From contig PVNU02002347.1 of the NCBI GenBank assembly GCA_003013855.2, forward strand, positions 248,001-312,000: a DNA stretch of 64,000 nt, written 5' to 3'. Positions within the stretch are counted from its first letter, which is position 1, and every line of letters begins with the position of its first letter. The stretch comes from Liriodendron chinense. Its lineage: Eukaryota; Streptophyta; Magnoliopsida; Magnoliales; Magnoliaceae. Shown one piece after another: positions 23,513-32,947 of this stretch. The notes beneath the pieces were generated by a model that did not search any database, was not told the DNA's origin, and saw only the letters and a list, made by a program, of their open reading frames with translations. The position numbers were made by a program, and so were the translations under genes.

Positions 23513-24046
23513 TTGGACAAGTTTAGGTCCTACTTGATTGGATCCAAGATCATTATATTCACTGACCATGCCGCGCTTAAGTATCTTCTCTCTAAGAGGG
23601 ATGCTAAACCACGGTTGTTAAGATGGATCCTTTTACTCCAAGAATTTGACATAGAAATACGTGATAAGAAAGGAGTAGAAAATGTAGTAGCTGACCATCT
23701 CTCTCGACTTGTCCTCACTGATTCCCCTGAAACGACTGTGATCAATGACATGTTCCCTGATGAACAACTTTTTGCTGTTTCCCAATTACCATGGTATGCG
23801 GACATTGCTAACTATCTTGCTACAGGTACAATTCCTACACATTGGAAAAAGCAAGATAATGATAAATTCTTCACGGAGGTGCGAAAATTCTTATGGGACG
23901 ACCCATACTTATTCAAGTATTGTCCTGATCAAATCATAAGGAGATGTGTGCCAGATGATGAGCAACAAAGTATCATCTCCTTCTGTCACTCTCAGGCATG
24001 TAGTGGCCACTTTTCGGCTAAAAGGACCACAGCGAAAATTCTGTAA
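23513..24046 (+). pseudogene. Athila-like RNase H C-terminus and integrase start
   Basis: The product contains TDHAALKYLLSKRDAKPRL and GVENVVADHLSRL, the usual end of the gypsy RNase H, followed by the integrase N-terminal zone (DDEQQSIISFCHSQACSGHF, with the first histidines of the HHCC finger). It ends at a TAA at 24044-24046 where a glutamine codon is expected. The frame is the same as the upstream RNase H and the downstream integrase. Confidence 0.82.
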
Positions 24047-24067
24047 TGTGGGTTTTATTGGCCCACC

Positions 24068-25087
24068 ATGTTCAAAGACACATATGAGTTTTGCAAAACA
24101 TGTGAACCTTGTCAGAAATTAGGAGGAATTTTCAGTAGAAATATGATGCCACTCAATCCCATCTTAATAATCGAAATTTTTTATTGTTGGGGCATCGATT
24201 TCATGGGTCCATTCTCATCTTCTTTTGAAAATACATACATCTTGCTTGCCGTCGACTATATTTCCAAATGCGTCGAGGCCATCCCTTGCCGGAATAATGA
24301 CCATAAAACGGTCATTCACTTCTTAAAAGAGAATATTCTCTCCTGGTTTGGAACACCTCGAGTCATCATAAGTGATGGAGGGTCTCACTTTTGCAATCGC
24401 CCTTTTGAAACTTTAATGAAGAAATATGGCGTCACACACAAAGTGAGCACTCCCTATCACCCACAAACGAGTGGACAAGCTGAGATATCCAATAGGGAGA
24501 TTAAACACATTTTAGAGAAAATGGTGAACCCCGATCGCAAGGATTGGTCACTTCGGCTTACCGATGCGCTTTGGGCCTACCATACTGCTTTCAAAACCCC
24601 TATTGGAATGTCTCCCTATAGACTTGTCTATGGGAAGGCGTGTCACTTGCCTGTGGAGTTGGAACATAGGGCATATTGGGCTATTAAGAAGATGAATTTT
24701 GATTCTGACAAGGCAAGCTCGTTGCGCAAACTACAATTGAAAGAACTTGCAGAAATCCGGAACGAAGCATATGAGAATGCGAGAATTTACAAGGACAAGA
24801 CGAAGATATTCCATGATAAGAATATTCTTCGTAAGACATTCACGATCAATCAAAAAGTCCTCAGGTATAATTCTCGCCTACATCTATTTTCGAAAAAGTT
24901 GAGATCTCGATGGACCGGTTCCTGCATTGTGAAAAATGTCTATCTATATGGGACTGTCGAGTTGTTAAATCCAAGGAACGACAACATTTTTAAGGCAAAT
25001 GGGCAGCGATTAAAGCCGTTCTTTGAGAAATTTCCTTCAAAAGGTATGTCCATACCTCTAAATGATCCTGTGTATCAGGATGATTGA
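24068..25087 (+). CDS. Athila-like integrase, core and C-terminal part
   Basis: 339 codons are open. The CxxC half of the zinc finger is CEPCQ; the DDE core has CWGIDFMGPF (first Asp), VIISDGGSHFCN (second Asp) and SGQAEISNREIK (Glu). The C-terminal part, with VYGKACHLPVELEHRAYWAI, continues to the stop at 25085-25087. ATG 24068 is only the first methionine after the 24046 stop; the real domain begins upstream. It could still fold as a partial integrase but would be made only by readthrough or internal initiation. Confidence 0.82.
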   Translation: MFKDTYEFCKTCEPCQKLGGIFSRNMMPLNPILIIEIFYCWGIDFMGPFSSSFENTYILLAVDYISKCVEAIPCRNNDHKTVIHFLKENILSWFGTPRVIISDGGSHFCNRPFETLMKKYGVTHKVSTPYHPQTSGQAEISNREIKHILEKMVNPDRKDWSLRLTDALWAYHTAFKTPIGMSPYRLVYGKACHLPVELEHRAYWAIKKMNFDSDKASSLRKLQLKELAEIRNEAYENARIYKDKTKIFHDKNILRKTFTINQKVLRYNSRLHLFSKKLRSRWTGSCIVKNVYLYGTVELLNPRNDNIFKANGQRLKPFFEKFPSKGMSIPLNDPVYQDD

Positions 25088-26217
25088 TCTCCTAGTCTGA
25101 CGGAGGTATAGAGTAGTTAGGATTAGGATTTTGTTGCTTTTGTTTACTTTTGCTTAGGTTTGTTAAAAGGAGGAAGAATTCCACTTTTCACTTTTTTTCA
25201 GGTACTCTCATTCCTCACTCCCTTTTATGTTCAAATTGCTCTCATGTTTTGTTTATTGCACATCTTTTACATTGAGGACAATGCAAGATTTGGTTGGGGG
25301 GTGGAGGATCACTTGGATGAATCCAGCGTTTTGTAACATTTCAAGCAATTATGTGGAAATTTTTCGATTTTTTTTCAAAAATTCAAAACTCTTTTGGAAA
25401 ATTTTGGTTCTATGCACTCAAGATGATATGAGCATAAGAAGAGGAGATATGAAGTGTATGAGGTTGTAAATCTTGATCTTCTCTTGGCATAATGGTTTTA
25501 TATGAGAATTCCCCTAATTCTGTGATCGATAGAAAATTTGAACACTTTTAAACCTAGTTCACATTACACGATTTTCACGAGTTGAAGGGATTATGTGATT
25601 TGTGGATCAGTTAGATTTTGATTCAAGGTGTTGAGACATCAAGCCGGGGTACGTTGTCCATCCTCGTCCATGGGAAAACAATGCAAGATATGGATTTCTA
25701 AAAATCCTATCTAAATTGAAAGAAAAAAAGGAAAATGAAGGATGAAATTGGGAATGATGGAAAAATGGTGGAAAATTTCGATTAGGGCTACCTACTACCA
25801 ACCGGGGGATGGTCTACCCGTAACCAAAGCCGGAAATGGGACGTAGTGTGAAAGTCGTCGGAAGGACAGTAAGGCAAATTCCCGTCATTGGCTTGTTGTT
25901 GCTCTATATACCTTGAGATCTATGATCTGGTTGATCTATGAGGAAGATAATCCTAGAAACTCATGAGATGAATTTTCACTATGCACACTAGGTTGAATTT
26001 GTTCAAGTTCGTCTATTTATCAACCAATCAGCGGGAATTTCATATGAATGCTTATCATGTTTTGAGGGTTTACAGTTTCAACCTCTGTCGCCTAATATTT
26101 CTAACTCTTACACTTATGTATCTCAGAATATATAGAAGAATGGGTTCTAAGGGAGAGTTGAGTTTTGCAGAATGGAATTGGTTTCACGCATGTTTTGCTC
26201 GGGACTAGCAAAATGCT
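25088..26217 (+). other. Athila-like 3' untranslated region
   Basis: 1.1 kb between integrase and the 3' LTR. No frame longer than 80 codons has a recognisable domain, and no envelope-like ORF with a signal peptide or transmembrane anchor is seen. Confidence 0.6.
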
Positions 26218-26229
26218 GGTTGGGGGGTG
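26218..26229 (+). other. Polypurine tract of the Athila-like element
   Basis: GGTTGGGGGGTG lies directly before TGTTGAGC of the 3' LTR. Confidence 0.75.
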
Positions 26230-27815
26230 TGTTGAGCTCTTAATTGTGCATATTCTAACCCCAATTCATCACTCATTGTGCAAGACTTTCATGATTTAAG
26301 ACTCATTGAATGCATGATTGGTGATTACAGGATTGAGAGTGGACTCCGCCTAATTGGTGACAAAAGGACCTCATTTAGAACTATTTGGATGAAGATCGAA
26401 GGAGGACCAAAGAAAGAAGGAAGCAAGGAAAGAAGAAAAGAAGAAAGAAAGAAGAAACTGAACCAGAAACAGGCCAAGACCTGTTGTGACCGGTCGGCCA
26501 GGAAGGTCAGACCGGTCGCACGACCGGTCGGCCAGCGTTCCAAGCATGCTGAGCTTACTGGACCTAAGCCAAACATAGCCCGACCGGTCGTGACCGGTCG
26601 GCCAGGCCAGTCCGACCGGTCCAGACCGGTCGGCCAGAAGTTCTTTCATATTCCAGAGCTTGCTGGACTGTTTTCCCATTGAGGCACAACCTGTCGTGAC
26701 CGGTCGGCCAGCCAGCCCGACCGGTCGTCTGACCGGTCGGCCACGTGAAGAATCAGGACTTTCTAATTTCAGTCCGATTTTCTCTGCGCACTGCGTAACT
26801 CTTACGCAGATTCTCGATTCTTCTGAAGTTGCGGAGCCTCCCTACTATAAAAAGACACCTAGGGATCGTTCCTAGGGTATCTTAGAAGGGTTTAAGCAAG
26901 CTTGGAGGCGGCGGAAGTGGATTTCGAAGTTCCACAACTCCTTCTAGTTTGTTTTACTGTTTTTATGAGTTTTTTGGTTGTTTCATGTTTCCTTGGATCA
27001 TGAGCAGCTAAACCTCTTAGCTAGGGTTAAGAGGTGAAGCTTGTAGTGGATCTAAGATGTTTCAATTCATTCTAAGTTGGTTTTAAGTTTGGAATTCATG
27101 TTTATGAACTATGGTTTGAAGTTTATACAAGTTTTAAGTAGTTTTTCTTAGTCTTATGATGACTCATGGATATTTGGGAGAATTACTTAAATTCTTAATT
27201 GGTTTGTATTAGTGTAGACCTGTATGATCCGAGGAATTGGAGTACGCTCTAGTACTATGATCTTCATGTGGGGACTTCCTATCAAAGTTCTACTTTTCTG
27301 AATTTCTGTAATGTGTATGGACTGTGCATGTGATTTGAATCAAGTTCAAATCATGATCTAGCCTTGTTTTGTGACAGGACTTGAGGATGGTTATAATTGT
27401 GAACTGAGCCTTTTGGAATGAGGACTGACCTATGCAATTGAGCATGCTCAGCCTAGCTTACATTGAGTGAATACTATGCATTGGACTTACATATAACAGA
27501 TTGTTTGGTTTAACAGCTCTATCATCCGGCTAGATAGATCTTAATATCGATTCTAGTTGAGAAAGTGTGAAACCACAGCGGATTGAACATCAAGGATTGC
27601 TACAAGTGGATCCTTAAACCCCTAGTGCCTTTTTATAATTATTTATCTTTAATTTAATTCAATTTTGTTACTCACATCAAATCCATACAAAATCTGGTTG
27701 TTAGCTTTCAATAGACACTATGTGTTTGTGAATTCCTACACAAGTCCCTGTGGATCGACCTTTGTCTTACCGAGTTTATTACTACATCGCAACGCTACAC
27801 TTGGGGAAGCGAACA
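26230..27815 (+). repeat. Athila-like 3' LTR
   Basis: 1586 bp from TGTTGAGC to GAACA. TATAAAA box at 26846-26852. The GACCGGTC palindrome cluster lies at 26490-26745. Most differences from the 5' LTR are single transitions, several inside CCGG or CGG contexts, as expected for decay of methylated cytosines. Confidence 0.93.
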
Positions 27816-28264
27816 CCTTTCCCTCTTTCTCTTCCTCTCTCTCTCTTTTTCTCTCTCTCTCACCTAGGACATGTAGAACAACTTGTGGGAATAGCAAATC
27901 CCAAATTATAACTCCATATATGTAGATTTGCAAGAGTCCTAGCCTGATTTGGAAACTGCAGTAGCAGTCCGCGCATACCTCCGACCGGTCGGCCAAAACC
28001 ACCGGCATGTCGGACCCACCAAAAAACAGTCCAGAGAGAAACTGTGTTAAAGAACACAACACCCGACCTGTCTACCGATCGCTCAGCCGGCCAGTCGGCC
28101 AGGACCACCGGCCGGTCAGACGACCGGTCGGCCTTCACAAAAATCGTCCAGCGATTTTGTGGTTTCTAGCACTTTGTCCGGCCGGTCGGCCAGGGGCACC
28201 GGCCGATCGGACAAGAACATTTGTCCCTCTCTCCTCTGCACATGTGAGGAGGAAAACTCCAACA
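27816..28264 (-). repeat. Copia 3' LTR, proximal fragment
   Basis: It resumes the interrupted LTR at CCCTCTTTCTCTTCC and ends TCCAACA. It contains GACCGGTCGGCC and CACCGGCCGGTC clusters at 27980-28215, matching 32680-32895 of the other LTR. Confidence 0.9.
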
Positions 28265-28289
28265 AATCTCTCCCTTTTCCGACTCAGGA

Positions 28290-29555
28290 GGAGTTCACCA
28301 TCTTCAAGCCAGCCCGACTTCTACAAGCTCAAATTTTCCCTTGAGCAGAGCCTTGGTCATCATGTCTGACCCGTTATCGTCTGTGTGGACCTTCTCAAGC
28401 TGTAACACCTTCTGTTCCAAAGTATCCCTGATCCAGTGATACCGTATCTCTATGTGCTTCGACTTGGAATGCTGACTTGGATTTTTTGCTCAAGTGTATC
28501 GCACTCTGGCTATCACAATAGACCACGTGCTTCTCCTGCTTCAGGCTAAGTTCCTGTAGGAACTTCTTCATCCAAAACATCTCCTTGCATGCTTCTGTGA
28601 CTGCAATGTATTCGGCCTCAGTCATTAACAATGCTACGACCTTCTGTAGCTTGTTTTGCCAAGAAACCGCTCCCCCAGCAAACGTGAACATGAAACCCGA
28701 TGTGGATTTTCTGGAATCTATGTCACCTGCCATATTTGCATCTGTGTAGCTCTCTAACACAGGCTTCTCGTCACTATAGCATAAGCTCAACTTGGATGAG
28801 CCTCTCAGATACCGTAGTATCCACTTCACCGCTGCCCAATGTTCTTTGCCAGGATTGGAAAGATACCGGCTGACAACACCAACCGCATATGCTATGTCTG
28901 GGCGCGTACACACCATAGCATACATCAAACTTCCTATTGCCGAGGCGTAGGGTATCTTCTGCATCTCTTCCACCTCTGCCTTCATCTTGGGACACTGCTT
29001 GTAGCTCAATTTGAAGTGACCATCCAGTGGAGTACTGACCGGCTTCGCTGCATTCATATTGAACCGCTCTAGGACTTTCTCAATATACCTCTCCTGTGAC
29101 AACCAAAGCCTTCTGCTGCTTCTGTCACGGGTTATCTCCATTCCTAGGATCTGTCTGGCTGGGCTCAAGTCTTTCATCGCAAACGACTTGCCCAACTCGT
29201 GTTTCAGCCTATCAATCTTCTTGATGTCCTTTCCCATGATGAGCATGTCATACAAGCTCTTCCTAAGCCTACACACCATATGCTCTTTGTCCTTGACTTC
29301 GAACCCCTCTGGTTGTCGCATATAGATCTCTTCTTCCAGGTCACCATGGAGGAAGGCAGTTTTAACATCTAACTGCTCTATCTCCAGATCCATGCTAGCC
29401 GCCAACCCTAGCAACATCTGTATGGATGTCATCTTCACCACTGGTGAGAATATCTCATCGAAGTCTATTCCTTTCCTCTGACCAAAACCTTTCACCACGA
29501 GTCTGGCCTTGTACCTTGTCTGTGAATTCTTTTGCTCAATCTTCTTTCTGAACAC
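28290..29555 (-). pseudogene. Copia reverse transcriptase and RNase H
   Basis: On the minus strand from 29555 this frame gives the copia RT start (YKARLVVKGFGQRKGIDF), VKTAFLHGDLEEEIYMRQPE and a later segment with LYDMLIMGKD, where the catalytic YVDDM region is expected but a short stretch between LYD and MLIMG appears deleted. RNase H follows with GFMFTFAGGAVSWQNKLQK, CDSQSAIHLSKK. The frame degrades after 28440. It is separated from the integrase part only by a TAG at 29556-29558. Loss of the YVDD box, if confirmed, disables the enzyme. Confidence 0.85.
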
Positions 29556-29558
29556 GCA

Positions 29559-30407
29559 CTAGCTGCTCAGTGCTTTCTTACCTTTAGGCAATTTCACCAT
29601 GTCATATGTGTGGTTCTTATGTAAGGATTCCATCTTCTCTTGCATAGCTTTCAACCACTCCCCCTTATGCTCGTCGGCTAGAGCCTCAAAATAATCTTCT
29701 GGCTCTCCCCCATCAGTAAGCATAATGTACTCATGCGGCGAGTACTTCTTGGACGGGTGCCTGTCCCTAGATGTCCTCCTCACCTGTGGCTCAACAGGTT
29801 GATCAAGTGGGGGCTGCTCCCCCTGTCCATCTTCTGTAGGAACTCCCTCGTCTTCTGCACCTTGTTGTACTCCCCCGTCATCAGGCACCACGGGAGGAGT
29901 AATCGGATCCAAATCTTCCAGTTCATCTGAACTGAGCTGGGTCTTCTCTGGCTTTCCAATGTCTTCTATACACTGATCTTCAATGAAAACCACATCTCTG
30001 CTCCTGTCGAGCTTCTTCTCGGTCGGATCCCACAACCTGAAGCCAAATTTCTCATCATCGTACCCCAAGAACACACACTGCCTGATCTTCGTATCAAGCT
30101 TGGACCTCTCGTCCTTTGGTACGTGAACAGATGCCCTGCATCCAAATACCCTGAGATGACTGTACGAAGGATCATATACAGTCCACACCTTCTCAGGTAC
30201 TTCTCCATTTAAAGGGGTCGATGGAGACCTGTTTATCAGATACACTACTGTGTGCATTGCTTCTCTCCAGAACCTCTTGAGCAACTTCGCATGGGATAAC
30301 ATGCACCTGATTCTCTCTACAATGGTGCGATTCATAAGTTCAGAGACACCATTGTGCTGGGGGGTCTTGGGTACCGTTTGTTCATGCTGTATACCTAGGA
30401 CTTGCAA
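29559..30407 (-). pseudogene. Copia integrase C-terminal part
   Basis: The product starts within the integrase core (HEQTVPKTPQHNGVSELMNR, with the catalytic Glu expected after GV changed in context to SELM) and continues with YLINRSPSTPLNGEVPEKVW, FGCRASVHVPKDERSKLD and LWDPTEKKLDRSRDVVF, typical of Tnt1-like elements. It ends at the TAG 29556-29558. Upstream it is separated from the main gag-integrase frame by at least one small frame break in 30405-30440. Confidence 0.85.
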
Positions 30408-30419
30408 TACTCATGGAAG

Positions 30420-32093
30420 TCACCAATGTATATATTCACCACCATTGTCAGTGCGAATGCACTTCAATGATCTACCTGTCTCCCTCTCGACCATGGCATG
30501 AAATATTTTAAACACACCAAAGACCTCGTCCTTGGATTTCAAAGCATAAACCCAAACCCTCCTAGATGCATCATCTATAAATGTAACAAAGTACAATGCC
30601 CCACCTAAGGTTTTTGTCCTCATAGGACCACAAATATCAGAATAAACCAAATCTAATGGATGCACTTTCTTAACATGAGAAGCAGTTTTTACAAATGAAA
30701 TCCTATTCTGTTTCCCTGATAAACAATCAATACAGTTTTTAAGAGATGCACCTGTCAACTCTGGAAGGAGGTGCTTCTTCGCTAGTAGCTGAAGCCCTTT
30801 CTCACTCATGTGGCCGAGCCGTCTATTCCACATGTCTATCGCTGAATCTTCTGCTGCGTTCAACTCACCCTTGCATATACTGACACATGTCTTGTATAGG
30901 GTGCAACACATCTTCCCTCTTGCTGCGATCATCGAACCCTTGATGAGCTTCCAGTGCCCACCAACAAACCGACTCTCATAGCCGGCTACATCCAACCTTC
31001 CCGTCGACATCAAGTTGAGGCGAAGGTCTGTAATATGTCTCACATCTTTTAGAACCAATGTATAGCCTATATCGGTCCTTACACAAATATCACCAACACC
31101 CACAATCTGGGATACTCCAGAGTTCCCCATCTTCACTGTACCATAGCTGCCTTGCTTGTAACTTGTGAAGAAAGCCCTTCGTGGAGTTGCATGAAATGAC
31201 GCTCCCGAATCGACCACCCAATCGGTGTCCAGATTCGCAGCCGTGAGACAAACATCATGATCTGTTGAGAGAATGACTACAATGTCGCCATTTGAGGCGA
31301 CCGCAGTAGAATTTGATTCATCATCTTTTTCCTTTCCTTTTCCTTTCTGATCCTTTTTCTTGCGACATTCACTTTTGTAATGGCCCTTCTTGCCGCAGTT
31401 CCAACATTCAACATCTTTCCTGACACTAGACTTGCCTTTGGATTTCTCTTGGGCTTTCTCGCCCTTTCTATTCTTTCCTCTCCCCTGATCCTGTGTCACA
31501 AGGGCCTCTTGCTGAGTAGACCCTAGAGACTTCCTCCTTGTCTCTTCATTAAAGAGACAACTTGTTACCTGTTCCATGGATATCTTTTCGCCTAGCGCGG
31601 AGTTACTTAGAGACACCACCAATGTCTCCCAACTATCAGGCAATGAGCTAAGCAATAGCAAAGCCTGTAGTTCATCGTCCAGGACCATCTTCATAGCAGA
31701 GAGTTGGTTCACAATGTTGCTGACTTCATTCATGTGCTCAGCCACAGAACCATTATCCTTGAACTTGAGATTTACAAGTCTTCTAATCAGAAATATCTTG
31801 TTGCCGGCTGTCTTCCTCTCATACAGCCCTTGCAATTTCTGCCATAGGCTAGCTGCTAAGGTCTCTGTAGACACATGGTGGAAAATTGAATCATCCAACC
31901 ATTGTCTAATGAACCCCACCGCCTTTCGGTCCAGCTTCTTCCAATCATCATCTGACATATCCTTCGTCTTCGCTGATACACCTGTAATTGGAGCATACAG
32001 GTCCTTACAATAAAGCAAGTCCTCCATCTTAGCCTTCCATATGGTCCAGTTGGATCCATTGAGACTTATCATTCTTGATGAGCCAACTTCCAT
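30420..32093 (-). pseudogene. Copia gag, protease and integrase N-terminal part
   Basis: 557 codons are open from ATG 32093. Gag has LNGSNWTIWKAKMEDLLYCK near its start and SLPDSWETLVVSLSNSA. A CCHC knuckle (CWNCGKKGHYKSEC) lies at about residues 230-245. The protease active site is WVVDSGASFHAT at about residue 290. The pre-integrase HHCC (MWNRRLGHMSEKG, CIDCLSGKQ) and the first two catalytic acidic residues (YSDICGPM, IRTDNGGEY) follow. It closes with a frame break at 30420. Order protease-integrase-RT makes it Ty1/copia; similarity of phrases points to the Tnt1/Tork lineage. Confidence 0.9.
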
Positions 32094-32132
32094 AATTCAG
32101 AATCAATCCCACACCATTCAAACAACCTGAAC

Positions 32133-32144
32133 GCTCTGATACCA
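32133..32144 (-). other. Copia primer binding site (initiator Met tRNA type)
   Basis: The minus strand reads TGGTATCAGAGC three bases inside the 5' LTR, the standard primer site of plant copia elements complementary to the tRNA-iMet 3' end. Confidence 0.92.
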
Positions 32145-32147
32145 CTT

Positions 32148-32947
32148 TGTTGGGTGCGTTTCACACAAGCCTGAGGATCTCGCCCCCCAATGCACTAGAA
32201 TTATGGACTAAGATAATGAATTATCAAGAGTAAACAAACAACCACACGACACAAGGAATTTTTACGTGGAAAACCCTCGAAAGAGGTAAAAACCACGGGA
32301 CTTAGTCCAGATAAACAATCCACTATACCAGAGAACTGTTACAACCGATCACAAGCACACATCGCTTGAATCAAACCTTCTTCACCCACACAGGGATGGA
32401 TAACAATGAAAGGATAAGAAAACTGAGAGATCTCACCCGAGCACGAGGACGTTGAAGAGCTGAGACGTCGTTGCACTGGGAATCACCTTCTTGAGCAATA
32501 CCTCCTCTACCAATAAGCTTCCTCTCCCTCTTTCTCTTCCTCTCTTTCTCTTTTTCTCTCTCTCACCTAGGACGTGTAGAACAACTTGTGGGAATACCAA
32601 ATCCCGAATTAGAACTCCATATATGTAGATTTGCAAGAGTCCTAGCTTGATTTGGAAACTGCAGTAGCAGTCCGCACATACCTCCGACCGGTCGGCCAAA
32701 ACCACCGGCCGGTCGGACCCACCAAAAAATAGTCTAGAGAGAAACTATGTTAAAGAACAAAACACCCGACCTGTCTGCCAACCGGTCGGCCGGTCGGTCG
32801 GCCAGGACCACCGGCCGGTCGGACGACCGGTCGGCCTTCACAAAAATCGTCCAACGATTTTGTGGTTTCTAGCCACTTTGTCTGGCCGGTCGGACAGGAA
32901 TATTTGTCCCTCTCTCCTCTGCACACGTGAGGAGGAAAACTCCAACA
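32148..32947 (-). repeat. Copia 5' LTR
   Basis: 800 bp from TGTTGGGTGCG to TCCAACA as read on the plus strand. Uninterrupted copy of the LTR split at 17427/27816. A cluster of ACCGGTCGGCC/CCGGCCGGTCGG motifs lies at 32680-32895. Confidence 0.93.

Larger units (their letters stand above)
17428..27815 (+). mobile_element. Athila-like Ty3/gypsy retrotransposon
   Basis: A 10,388-bp element with two 1586-bp LTRs (17428-19013 and 26230-27815) starting TGTTGAGC and ending GAACA. It is inserted in the copia 3' LTR. The flanks CCTCA (17423-17427) and CCTTT (27816-27820) are each one base away from CCTCT in the uninterrupted copia LTR (near 32520), so the TSD was probably CCTCT. Gag, protease, RT, RNase H and integrase are recognisable in order but carry stops and frame breaks. 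The protease block LDLGASVNLIPYSVYEQLGL and the integrase block CWGIDFMGPF are of the type I know from Athila. There is no envelope-like ORF after integrase in the 1.1 kb before the 3' LTR. Confidence 0.92.
17051..32947 (-). mobile_element. Ty1/copia retrotransposon, Tnt1/Tork-like, with nested Athila-like element
   Basis: LTRs starting TGTTGGGTGCG lie at both ends, and CTTGG stands directly outside both (17046-17050 and 32948-32952), a perfect 5-bp TSD. Without the nested element the copia is about 5.5 kb, a normal size. The minus strand carries gag with a CCHC knuckle, protease, integrase, RT and RNase H in copia order. A tRNA-iMet-type primer site lies at 32133-32144 and a purine tract (GGAAAAGGGAGAGAT on the minus strand) at about 28266-28280. 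Coding capacity is lost through two frame breaks and one stop. It sits in antisense ORF 2 of the Tat/Ogre-like element. Confidence 0.92.

Noticed and set aside
25088..26217. Possible envelope-like ORF of the Athila-like element
   Set aside because: No frame longer than 80 codons with signal peptide or membrane anchor exists between integrase and the 3' LTR.
29059..29325. Plus-strand frames of 60-145 codons inside the copia body (also 31576-32013 and 30250-30501)
   Set aside because: They are antisense shadows of the gag-pol frame on the minus strand.
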